This document shows positions 1 through 6,131 of a DNA stretch of 8,455 nt, one piece after another. The DNA lies in assembly GCA_002471015.1 (NCBI GenBank), contig DKPB01000054.1, positions 1 to 8,455 of the forward strand, given 5' to 3'. The notes under the pieces are model-generated. The model was not told the origin of the DNA, searched no databases, and saw nothing but the letters and a program-made list of their open reading frames with translations. Numbering within the stretch: position 1 is the stretch's first letter; the number at the start of each line of letters is the position of its first letter. The position numbers were made by a program, and so were the translations under genes. This stretch comes from Stenotrophomonas sp. UBA7346 (GTDB lineage: Bacteria; Pseudomonadota; Gammaproteobacteria; Xanthomonadales; Xanthomonadaceae).

Positions 1-1866
1 GTGAAGTTCGACTTCCTCGGCTTGCGCACGCTGACCATCATCGATTGGGCGGTGAAGGCGATCAACAAGCGCCACGAGCGCGCCGGCATCCCGCCGATCG
101 ACATCGCCCATATCCCGCTGGACGACGCCCCCACCTACAAGGACATCTTCGCCAACGGCAATACCGGCGCGGTGTTCCAGTTCGAATCCTCGGGCATGCG
201 CCGCCTGCTGAAGGACGCGCGGCCTGACCGCTTCGAAGACCTGATCGCGCTGGTGTCGCTGTACCGCCCCGGCCCGATGGACCTGATTCCTTCCTTCAAT
301 GCGCGTAAACACGGCCAGGAAGAAATCATCTATCCCGATCCGCGCACCGAGGCCATCCTGAAGGACACTTACGGCATCATGGTGTACCAGGAGCAGGTGA
401 TGCAGATGGCGCAGATCGTCGGCGGCTACTCGCTGGGCGGCGCCGACCTGCTGCGTCGTGCGATGGGCAAGAAGGTGCCGGCGGAAATGGCCAAGCACCG
501 CGAGATCTTCCGCGAAGGTGCGGCCAAGGGCGGCGTCGATGGCCCCAAGGCCGACGAGATCTTCGACTTGATGGAGAAGTTCGCCGGCTACGGCTTCAAC
601 AAGTCGCACGCCGCCGCCTACGCCCTGGTCAGCTACCAGACCGCCTGGCTCAAGCGCCATTACCCGGCCGAGTTCATGGCCGCGACGCTGTCTTCGGACA
701 TGGACAACACCGACAAGGTGGTGGGCTTCCTGGCCGAGGTGAAGAACCTCAACCTCACCGTGCTGCCACCGCGTGTCAACGATTCGGCTTACATGTTCGA
801 GGCCGCCAACGCCGACACCATCCGTTACGGCCTGGGCGCGATCAAGGGCGTCGGCCAGGGCGCCTGCGAAGCGGTGGTGGAACAGCGCGAACGCGGCGGC
901 GAATATGCCTCGCTGCTGGACTTCTGCGTCCGCGTGGAATCGGGCAAGCTCAACCGCCGCACGCTGGAAGCGATGATCAACTGCGGCGCCTTCGACGGCA
1001 TCGGCAAGAACCGCGCAACGCTGGCGCTGCAGCTGCCGGAAGTGATCAAGGCCACCGAACAGATGGCGCGCGAGAAGGCCTCCGGGCAGAACTCGCTGTT
1101 CGGTGCCCCCGACCCGGTCAGCACGGCCAGTCAGCTGGACCTGCCCGAGAGCAAGGAATGGCCGCTGGCGCAGCTGCTCAACGGCGAGCGCGAAACGCTG
1201 GGCTTCTTCCTCAGCGGCCACCCGTTCGATCCCTATGCCGACGACGTCAAGGAACTGGTCGGCACCGACCTGGGCGGTCTGGACAAACTGATCGCACCGG
1301 CCTTCCCCTCCAAGGATGGCGAGAAGCGTGCCTGGCGCCAGGAATCTCCGGTGATCCTTGCCGGCATGGTCATTGGTGTACGCCGCAAAGGTGACAGCCA
1401 GGTCTTCGTGACCCTGGAAGACGGCAAGGGCCGCGTCGAATGCAGCGCCTTCTCCGACGGCCTGGCCGAATTCGGCCACCTGATGACCAAGGACCGCATC
1501 CTGGTCGTGAAGGGTGGCCTGCGTGAGGACGAATTCAACGGCGGCTACGCCCTGCGCATCCGCCAGTGCTGGGACTACGAGCAACTGTGCGCCGACCACG
1601 CCCTGCGCGTGTCGATGCGGGTGGACGGCCGCGGTGGCCCGATCTGGCAGCGCATCGATGCCCTGCTGGCCGCGCACCGCCCGGGCCGTACCCCGCTGCG
1701 GCTGGATCTGCTGCTCAACGGCAAACCCAGCGGCAGCATTGCCGGCATGCTTGACCTGGGCAGCAGCGGCGCGGTGCGGGTCACCCCGGCCCTGCTCGAT
1801 GCCCTGCGCGAGGATCCGGCCGTGCGCCGGGTCAAGGTCAAGTACAGCCCGCCCTGGGCCAACTGA
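1..1866 (+). CDS. dnaE: DNA polymerase III subunit alpha, 3' part (5' end outside window)
   Basis: This is the catalytic subunit of the replicative DNA polymerase III. The first codon, GTG, is an internal valine, not a start: the frame opens with VKFDFLG, the conserved block carrying the third catalytic aspartate (E. coli Asp555), here Asp4 of the visible part. The other two catalytic aspartates lie outside the window. Following blocks match the family in order: YRPGPM (about residues 88-93), YGIMVYQEQVMQMAQ, KKVPAEMAKHR, FAGYGFNKSHAAAYALVSYQ, the helix-hairpin-helix stretch YGLGAIKGVGQG (276-287), a textbook beta-clamp binding pentapeptide QNSLF (363-367), an OB-fold (about 449-530), and a C-terminal domain that in E. 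coli contacts tau. The visible 621 residues plus about 551 missing give roughly 1170, a normal DnaE length, with no frameshift. accA follows 76 bases downstream, as in E. coli. Confidence 0.97.
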   Translation: MKFDFLGLRTLTIIDWAVKAINKRHERAGIPPIDIAHIPLDDAPTYKDIFANGNTGAVFQFESSGMRRLLKDARPDRFEDLIALVSLYRPGPMDLIPSFNARKHGQEEIIYPDPRTEAILKDTYGIMVYQEQVMQMAQIVGGYSLGGADLLRRAMGKKVPAEMAKHREIFREGAAKGGVDGPKADEIFDLMEKFAGYGFNKSHAAAYALVSYQTAWLKRHYPAEFMAATLSSDMDNTDKVVGFLAEVKNLNLTVLPPRVNDSAYMFEAANADTIRYGLGAIKGVGQGACEAVVEQRERGGEYASLLDFCVRVESGKLNRRTLEAMINCGAFDGIGKNRATLALQLPEVIKATEQMAREKASGQNSLFGAPDPVSTASQLDLPESKEWPLAQLLNGERETLGFFLSGHPFDPYADDVKELVGTDLGGLDKLIAPAFPSKDGEKRAWRQESPVILAGMVIGVRRKGDSQVFVTLEDGKGRVECSAFSDGLAEFGHLMTKDRILVVKGGLREDEFNGGYALRIRQCWDYEQLCADHALRVSMRVDGRGGPIWQRIDALLAAHRPGRTPLRLDLLLNGKPSGSIAGMLDLGSSGAVRVTPALLDALREDPAVRRVKVKYSPPWAN

Positions 1867-1889
1867 TTGTCCGGACGGACGCGTACGGG

Positions 1890-1914
1890 TTGATACGGCG
1901 CGTTCGGCTACACT
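1890..1914 (+). promoter_or_regulatory. Possible accA promoter
   Basis: The 76-base dnaE-accA gap contains GGCTACACT, whose TACACT (1909-1914) fits the loose TANNNT -10 element of xanthomonads, 29 bases before the accA start. TTGATA at 1890-1895 looks like a -35 box but is only 13 bases away, which is too short, so the -35 assignment is doubtful. No hairpin terminator separates dnaE from accA, so read-through from dnaE is also likely. Confidence 0.3.
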
Positions 1915-1942
1915 TCCCCCCTTTCATTGCTGACGGTTTCCG

Positions 1943-2902
1943 ATGAACCCGAACTACCTCGATTTCGAGCAACCCATCGCCGATCTGGAATCCAAGATCA
2001 AGGACCTGCGCAGTGCCAGCGCCGGGCCGGCGGTCAATGTCGATGCTGAGGTCAAGGCGCTGGAAGACAAGCTGCGCCTGCGTACTGCCCAGATCTTCCG
2101 CAACCTGTCCTCCTGGCAGGTGCTGCAGGTGGCCCGCCACCCGTCGCGCCCCTACCCCTTGGACTACATCCGCATCTTCTGCGACGAGTTCCAGGAACTG
2201 GCCGGCGACCGTGCCTTTGCCGACGACAAAGCCATTGTTGGCGGCCTGGCCCGCATCGGCGGCCGTCCGGTGATGCTGATCGGCCACCAGAAGGGCCGCG
2301 ACACCAAGGAAAAGGTCAAGCGCAACTTCGGCATGCCCAAGCCCGAGGGCTACCGCAAGGCACTGCGCCTGATGAAGATGGCCGAGCGCTTCGGCCTGCC
2401 GGTGCTGACCCTGATCGACACCGCCGGTGCCTGGCCGGGCATCGACGCCGAAGAACGCGGCCAGTCCGAGGCCATTGCCCGCAACCTGATGGAAATGGCC
2501 GAGCTGAAGGTGCCGGTGATCTGCACGGTGATCGGTGAAGGCGGCTCCGGCGGCGCCCTGGCGCTGGGCGTGGGCGACCGCACCCTGATGCTGGAATACA
2601 GCGTCTACTCGACGATCAGCCCGGAAGGCTGCGCCTCCATCCTGTGGAAGGACGCCGGCAAGGCCAAGGACGCCGCCGAGCAGCTGGGCATGACCGCGCC
2701 GCGACTGAAGAGCCTGGGCCTGATCGACAAGGTGATCCGCGAGCCGATCGGCGGCGCACACCGCAACCCCACCCAGATGGGCAAGCGCCTGAAGGCCGTG
2801 CTGCTCAACGAGCTGGACGCGCTGGACAAGCTGAGCGTGGAAGAACTGCTGGAGCAGCGCTACAAGCGCCTGCGCAGCTACGGTGCCTACGAAGCGGCCT
2901 GA
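1943..2902 (+). CDS. accA: Acetyl-CoA carboxylase carboxyltransferase subunit alpha
   Basis: This is the alpha half of the carboxyltransferase that moves CO2 from carboxybiotin (on AccB) to acetyl-CoA, giving malonyl-CoA, the committed step of fatty acid synthesis. It acts in the cytoplasm as a heterotetramer with AccD, which is not in this window. The protein is 319 residues, the same length as E. coli AccA. It starts MNPNYLDFEQPIADLESKI, the usual N-terminal helix. The crotonase-like core carries VLTLIDTAGAWPGIDAEERG (Asp159 in DTAGAWPG) and the glycine-rich oxyanion segment GEGGSGGALALGVGD starting at Gly198, then YSVYSTISPEGCASILWKD. ATG 1943 is the only start that fits the family N-terminus, although the ribosome binding site before it is weak. 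The dnaE-accA order is conserved in gammaproteobacteria. A TPR gene follows after 26 bases and is probably co-transcribed. Confidence 0.97.
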   Translation: MNPNYLDFEQPIADLESKIKDLRSASAGPAVNVDAEVKALEDKLRLRTAQIFRNLSSWQVLQVARHPSRPYPLDYIRIFCDEFQELAGDRAFADDKAIVGGLARIGGRPVMLIGHQKGRDTKEKVKRNFGMPKPEGYRKALRLMKMAERFGLPVLTLIDTAGAWPGIDAEERGQSEAIARNLMEMAELKVPVICTVIGEGGSGGALALGVGDRTLMLEYSVYSTISPEGCASILWKDAGKAKDAAEQLGMTAPRLKSLGLIDKVIREPIGGAHRNPTQMGKRLKAVLLNELDALDKLSVEELLEQRYKRLRSYGAYEAA

Positions 2903-2928
2903 GCCGCTTCCAGACCGAGGACGCAGGG

Positions 2929-3684
2929 ATGAGTCCGATCATTCTGCTTTCGCTGCTGCTGCAGATCGCCTGCTGCGTACACGTCGTGCGCACCGGGCGG
3001 CCGCTGTATTGGATCTTCATCATCCTGGTGTTCTCCTACCTGGCGGTGCTGATCTACTTCATTGCCGAGGTACTGCCGGGCCTGCGCAACAACCCGGCAG
3101 CACGACGTGGCCTGCGCCAGGTGCGCGACCAGATCGACCCGCAGCGGCGCAAACGCGAGGCTGACCAGCGCCTGCGCGTCTCCGATACCGTCGACAACCG
3201 CCGCCACCTTGGCGACGAACATCTCGCCCGCGGCGAGTACGCCGAGGCCGCCGCGCAGTTCGAAAGCGCAATGCGAGGCATCCACCGCGAAGATCCGGAG
3301 CTGATGCTGGGCTTGGCCAAGGCCCAGTACGGCCTTGGCCAGGCCGCCAAGTCCAAACAGACCCTGGATGCACTGATCGCCGCCAACCCCAGCTTCCGCT
3401 CACACGAGGGCCACCTGCTGTACGCGCGCACGGTGGAGGACAGCGGCGACATCGATGCCGCCCTGCACGAGTACGACGCCCTGGTAGGCGGTTATCCGGG
3501 CGAGGAAGCACGCCTGCGCTATGCCTTGCTGCTCAAGCGCAAAGGGCGCGATGGCGATGCCGTTGTGCAACTTCGCAGTATTCTGGACCGTGCCGAGACT
3601 TCACCGCGCTACTACCAGCAGGCGCAGCGCGCCTGGATCGACGCGGCGCGCAAGGAATTGCGGCTGTTGGAACCGGCAGGTTGA
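2929..3684 (+). CDS. Membrane-anchored tetratricopeptide repeat protein
   Basis: The 251-residue protein has two hydrophobic segments at the N-terminus (about residues 3-19 and 26-48), then a basic linker (RRGLRQVRDQ, PQRRKREADQR), then four helix-turn-helix units of TPR type: about 92-120 (GDEHLARGEYAEAAAQFESAM), 123-154 (LMLGLAKAQYGLGQAAKSKQ), 161-190 (GHLLYARTVEDSGDIDAALH) and 196-225 (RYALLLKRKGRDGDAVVQL). TPR proteins are scaffolds for protein partners; the specific role is not known to me. By the positive-inside rule the TPR part probably faces the cytoplasm. The open frame extends upstream inside accA, but ATG 2929 is the sensible start: it lies past the accA stop, follows a GCAGGG purine stretch, and begins the hydrophobic segment. 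It lies 26 bases after accA and is followed by a terminator, so accA and this gene look like one unit. The second hydrophobic segment loosely resembles the N-terminal segment of cardiolipin synthases, but no phospholipase motif follows. Confidence 0.85.
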   Translation: MSPIILLSLLLQIACCVHVVRTGRPLYWIFIILVFSYLAVLIYFIAEVLPGLRNNPAARRGLRQVRDQIDPQRRKREADQRLRVSDTVDNRRHLGDEHLARGEYAEAAAQFESAMRGIHREDPELMLGLAKAQYGLGQAAKSKQTLDALIAANPSFRSHEGHLLYARTVEDSGDIDAALHEYDALVGGYPGEEARLRYALLLKRKGRDGDAVVQLRSILDRAETSPRYYQQAQRAWIDAARKELRLLEPAG

Positions 3685-3697
3685 GAGCCAGGAATCG

Positions 3698-3722
3698 AAG
3701 GTCGGCAATGCCGGCCTTTTTT
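3698..3722 (+). terminator. Rho-independent terminator after the accA-TPR unit
   Basis: AAGGTCGGC and GCCGGCCTT form a 9-pair stem (one G-U) around a three-base AAT loop, running directly into a T tract ending at 3722. It starts 14 bases after the TPR gene stop, which makes this the end of the accA-TPR transcript. Confidence 0.9.
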
Positions 3723-3733
3723 CTGCGTGCTGT

Positions 3734-3773
3734 CCCCTCTCCCCAACCCCTCTCCCGCAAGGGGAGAGGGGCT
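3734..3773 (-). repeat. Intergenic C/T-G/A inverted repeat, copy 1 (short form, minus orientation)
   Basis: CCCCTCTCCC (3747-3756) and GGGAGAGGGG (3762-3771) form a perfect 10-pair stem around GCAAG, preceded by CCCCTCTCCCCAA. Read on the minus strand it is C/T arm, small loop, GGGAGAGGGGTTGGGGAGAG, the same plan as the copies at 3811 and 7463. It sits just past the terminator, in non-coding sequence. Confidence 0.8.
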
Positions 3774-3810
3774 AATGCATCCTCGAGCGCCAGCAAACTA
3801 CGCAATTGCA

Positions 3811-3949
3811 GCTTGAAGCCCCTCTCCCCTTGCGGCGCGACTGAGAGCAGCTTGCGAACCATCGGTTCGCTGCTCTCTGAGCGCCTTTGCGCAAGCGAAG
3901 GCCGGGGCGCGAAGCGGGGGTTGGGGAGAGGGGGCGCTGCAACGCAGCG
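3811..3949 (+). repeat. Intergenic C/T-G/A inverted repeat, copy 2 (long form with structured core)
   Basis: The copy begins with the border GCTTGAAGCC, then CCCTCTCCCC. The closing arm GGGGAGAGGGG is about 90 bases later (3923-3933). Between the arms are two further hairpins: GAGAGCAGC/GCTGCTCTC (3843-3877, with GAACC-ATC-GGTTC at its tip) and GCCTTTGC-GCAA-GCGAAGGC (3883-3902). A last small inverted repeat, CGCTGC-AAC-GCAGCG (3935-3949), follows. Together with copy 1 this fills the 309-base gap between the TPR gene and the hydrolase. The remaining bases (3774-3810 and 3950-3993) show nothing I can name; no credible gene lies in the gap. Confidence 0.75.
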
Positions 3950-3993
3950 GCCACAAGATGCATCATCAAGACAGCCCAGCAAGGCCGGACTTC

Positions 3994-4758
3994 ATGACCA
4001 CCCCGCTGAAAATCCTGTTGATCTCCCTCAGCCTGATCATCGGCCTGTACCTGCTGGCCTGCGCCCTGCTCGCCTATAACGCGCGCGGCCTGCTCTACCA
4101 CCCGGTGCCCCGTGATCGGGCAGTACCGCACTGGACCCTGCACCGCGCTGATGCCGATATCCTCATCTCCAGCAACAAGCAGGCCAGCCCTCAGCGGGTG
4201 CTCTATTTCGGTGGCAATGCCGAAGACGTCTCGCAGGCGCTGCCGATGCTGCAGCAGGCCTTCCCGGGGGCAGCAATCCACGCCATGCACTACCGCGGTT
4301 ATGGCGGCAGCAGCGGCTCACCCACCGAAGCACGGCTGATCGCCGATGCGCTGGCCCTGTACGACGCCAGCGCCAGCGGTGCTACCGACATTACCGTGAT
4401 CGGCCGCAGCCTGGGCTCAGGCATTGCCGTGCAGCTTGCCGCAGCACGACCGGTGCAACGGCTGGTACTGATCACCCCGTATGACAGCATCGGCGACCTC
4501 GCCGCCGGCATGTTCCCGATCTTCCCGGTGCGGCTGTTGCTGCGCGACCACTACAACTCCAGACGCTACGTCGCCGGCATCAAAGCGCCCACCACGCTGA
4601 TCATCGCCGGCAGGGACGAAGTGATTCCGACTGCCAGCTCACTGCGTCTGTTGCAGCGATTCCCGCCCGGCGTGGCACAGGCGGTGACAATTGCCGATGC
4701 CGACCACAATGATGTTTCCGCCTATCCGCAGTTTGCGCAGGCACTACGGAGGCGGTAA
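3994..4758 (+). CDS. Membrane-anchored alpha/beta hydrolase (Bem46/ABHD13-like)
   Basis: This is a serine hydrolase of unknown substrate. Counting from ATG 3994 (254 residues), it has one N-terminal hydrophobic segment (about 6-28), then an alpha/beta hydrolase fold: oxyanion-loop motif YFGGNAEDV (71-79), MHYRGYGGSSGSP, nucleophile elbow GRSLGSG with Ser139, acid AGRDEVIP with Asp208, and ADHNDVS with His238, so the triad is complete. The arrangement resembles Bem46/ABHD13-type hydrolases. The hydrophobic segment contains LLAC (20-23), so a lipoprotein signal peptide is an alternative to a plain anchor. An earlier in-frame ATG at 3958 would add MHHQDSPARPDF; I prefer 3994 because GGA lies five bases before it, the anchor begins at once, and the region upstream is repeat-derived. 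It is transcribed alone and converges on the hemJ-like gene. Confidence 0.85.
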   Translation: MTTPLKILLISLSLIIGLYLLACALLAYNARGLLYHPVPRDRAVPHWTLHRADADILISSNKQASPQRVLYFGGNAEDVSQALPMLQQAFPGAAIHAMHYRGYGGSSGSPTEARLIADALALYDASASGATDITVIGRSLGSGIAVQLAAARPVQRLVLITPYDSIGDLAAGMFPIFPVRLLLRDHYNSRRYVAGIKAPTTLIIAGRDEVIPTASSLRLLQRFPPGVAQAVTIADADHNDVSAYPQFAQALRRR

Positions 4759-4759
4759 G

Positions 4760-4902
4760 GCTTGAAGCCTACCCCTCCCCCACCCTCCCCTTGGCTGCGC
4801 CAAAGAGAGGGAGCAGCGCGTGGGCCCTGCGCTACGCGCAAGGGAGGAGGCAGAGAGCTCAAGCCCTCCCTTTGGCGCAGCCAAGGGGAGGGTTGGGAGG
4901 GG
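4760..4902. repeat. Long inverted repeat between convergent genes
   Basis: It starts with GCTTGAAGCC (4760-4769), as copies 3811 and 7463 do. Two perfect 23-base arms, 4783-4805 and 4870-4892, read CCCTCCCCTTGGCTGCGCC and onward, and are extended outward by CCCCTCCC/GGGAGGGG (4772-4779 and 4895-4902). Each arm contains its own mini-hairpin TTGGC-TGC-GCCAA. The 64-base interior includes GCGCGT/ACGCGC. The element almost fills the 176-base gap between the convergent hydrolase and hemJ-like genes. No T tract makes it a standard terminator, but as RNA it would fold strongly in both directions. Bases 4903-4934 hold nothing recognisable. Confidence 0.85.
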
Positions 4903-4934
4903 TGCCGTTGATCTTCGCAGCCCCTTAAAACAAC

Positions 4935-5390
4935 TCAGAACGGCTTGGCCAGCACCAGATACACGATGGCAATGAACAGCACCAGCGGCAGCTCATTGAA
5001 CCAGCGCAGCGTGCCAGAGGACGGCAATGCCTTACCCTTGAGCGTGCCCTTCAGCCAGCGCCCAGTGAAGGTGAAATACACCATCAGCAGCACCACCAAC
5101 CCCAACTTGGCATGCAGCCAACCGGCAGCGCCCGGCGCCACCATGGTCGGGAAGTCGGGCAGCACCTTGTAGCCCAGCCACAGCACCAGGCCGAGAATGA
5201 AGGCGATACCGAACATGATGTGGCCAAACCGGTACAGGCGCTTGCCCATCAGCTGCAGCCGTTCCACCACCGGCGGCTGCCCCGCCGCCTCGGCGATGTT
5301 GACCAGGATGCGCGGCAGGTAGAACACCGCGGCCATCCACGCCACCACAAAAACAAGGTGGAAGGTCTTTACCCAAAAGTACGACTGCAT
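4935..5390 (-). CDS. hemJ: HemJ/CopD-like four-helix membrane protein (putative protoporphyrinogen IX oxidase)
   Basis: The 151-residue protein has four hydrophobic helices (about 9-30, 55-76, 91-110 and 134-149). Its pattern matches the HemJ (UPF0093) family: WVKTFHLVFVVAWMAAVFYL at the N-terminus with His11, RLYRFGHIMFG with His57, WLHAKLGLVVLL with His93 and Lys95, and the family-like end RWFNELPLVLFIAIVYLVLA-KPF. HemJ proteins oxidise protoporphyrinogen IX to protoporphyrin IX, the penultimate step of heme synthesis, in the inner membrane; distantly similar CopD proteins are linked to copper uptake, and this gene may be labelled either way. ATG 5390 is chosen over ATG 5426 because GGAG lies seven bases upstream and the protein then begins like its family. 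The open frame continues far upstream, but that part is antisense to the methyltransferase gene. It is transcribed alone, divergent from the methyltransferase. Confidence 0.75.
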   Translation of the reverse strand: MQSYFWVKTFHLVFVVAWMAAVFYLPRILVNIAEAAGQPPVVERLQLMGKRLYRFGHIMFGIAFILGLVLWLGYKVLPDFPTMVAPGAAGWLHAKLGLVVLLMVYFTFTGRWLKGTLKGKALPSSGTLRWFNELPLVLFIAIVYLVLAKPF

Positions 5391-5411
5391 GCGCTGGCTC
5401 CATCGGCGGCG

Positions 5412-5417
5412 TAGGAT
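5412..5417 (+). promoter_or_regulatory. Possible -10 element of the methyltransferase gene
   Basis: TAGGAT in GCGTAGGATGTG fits TANNNT, in the 63-base divergent gap between the hemJ-like gene and the methyltransferase. Transcription would begin near 5424, which suits a start codon at 5454 better than the in-frame ATG at 5418. No convincing -35 box is seen. Confidence 0.25.
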
Positions 5418-5453
5418 GTGCCCCATTTTCGCCCATCCGCACAAGACACGCAC

Positions 5454-6050
5454 ATGCAGGACAAGCAGTACGACGCCGACTACTTCCAACGCTGGTACCG
5501 CCGCGACGATATCGGCGGCCCGGCCCGGCTCGCGCGCAAGGTGCAGTTGGCCGTTGCCGCCGCCGAGTACTACCTGGAACGCCCGATCCGCAGCGTGCTC
5601 GATATCGGCGCCGGTGAAGCCGCCTGGCGTGCGCCGCTGCTCAAGCTGCGGCCCAAGCTGCAGTACATGGGCTTTGACAGCAGCGAATATGCAGTGCGCC
5701 GCTACGGACGCACCCGTAACCTGCACCTGGCCAGCTTCGGCGATTTCCAGTGGCTGCGGCCCTGCGCACCGGTGGACCTGCTGGTCTGCTCGGACGTCAT
5801 GCACTACGTGCCCAGCCGCGAGCTGCGCCAGGGCCTGCCGGGCCTGGCCGAGCTGTGCGGCGGGGTCGCCTTCCTGGAGCTGTTCACCGCCGAGGACGAA
5901 TTCCATGGCGACCACGACGGCTTCCAGCAACGCCCGGCCCGCTGGTACCGGCGCCAGCTGCGCGAGGTGGGTTTCCGTCCGGTCGGTTCGCATTGCTGGC
6001 TGGCCCCCGCGTTCAGCGAGGACATCGCCGCGCTGGAAAGGGCCGACTAA
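5454..6050 (+). CDS. Class I SAM-dependent methyltransferase, target unknown
   Basis: The 198-residue protein has the Rossmann-type methyltransferase pattern: motif I VLDIGAGEAAW (48-58), the acidic residue after strand 2 in MGFDSSEYA (Asp75), which would bind the ribose hydroxyls of S-adenosylmethionine, and a strand-4 region DLLVCSDVMHYVP (108-120). It is short for the class, with little outside the core fold, so a small molecule is a likely substrate, but nothing in the sequence names it. ATG 5454 begins MQDKQYDADYF, a common lead-in for such proteins. The in-frame ATG at 5418 would add 12 residues (MPHFRPSAQDTH) overlapping the presumed promoter. Neither start has a strong ribosome binding site. 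The gene ends 81 bases before phaZ, which has its own leader. Confidence 0.85.
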   Translation: MQDKQYDADYFQRWYRRDDIGGPARLARKVQLAVAAAEYYLERPIRSVLDIGAGEAAWRAPLLKLRPKLQYMGFDSSEYAVRRYGRTRNLHLASFGDFQWLRPCAPVDLLVCSDVMHYVPSRELRQGLPGLAELCGGVAFLELFTAEDEFHGDHDGFQQRPARWYRRQLREVGFRPVGSHCWLAPAFSEDIAALERAD

Positions 6051-6078
6051 AGGCCGATACCTGCTTAACGCCGCAAAT

Positions 6079-6121
6079 GTCATAGTGCGCTATGCTGCAC
6101 AGCATCATATGACTGTACATA
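6079..6121 (+). promoter_or_regulatory. phaZ promoter region with nested palindromes
   Basis: The 81-base leader is AT-richer than its surroundings. It holds CATAG-TGCG-CTATG (6081-6094), ATGCTG-CA-CAGCAT (6092-6105), TCATATGA (6105-6112), and a wider GTCATA/TATGAC pair (6079-6084 and 6108-6113). TATGCT at 6091-6096 fits a TANNNT -10 element, so the ATGCTG-CA-CAGCAT palindrome would cover the -10 and the start of transcription, a usual place for a repressor operator. GAG lies eight bases before the phaZ ATG as a weak ribosome binding site. The palindromes are seen; the regulator is inferred. Confidence 0.45.
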
Positions 6122-6131
6122 TTGAGAAACC

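Noticed and set aside
1..3. GTG as the start codon of a short polymerase
   Set aside because: The frame is in the middle of a conserved DnaE block (KFDFLG) and lacks the N-terminal PHP and palm parts; the window edge cuts the gene.
1867..1942. Terminator between dnaE and accA
   Set aside because: Only a short GTCCGGAC palindrome (1869-1876) is present, with no stem-loop of useful length and no T tract.
1838..2761. Open frame on the minus strand (307 codons) opposite accA
   Set aside because: It overlaps accA almost fully, has no motif and no ribosome binding site, and accA is certain.
2644..2928. N-terminal extension of the TPR protein into accA
   Set aside because: The extension is an out-of-frame reading of accA; the protein's hydrophobic start and a ribosome binding site are at 2929.
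3681..4079. Open frame running through the intergenic repeats
   Set aside because: It is built from repeat sequence and the out-of-frame start of the hydrolase, with no recognisable protein features.
5391..6083. N-terminal extension of the hemJ-like frame to 382 residues
   Set aside because: The extra part is antisense to the methyltransferase and low in complexity; the family N-terminus begins at ATG 5390, behind a GGAG ribosome binding site.
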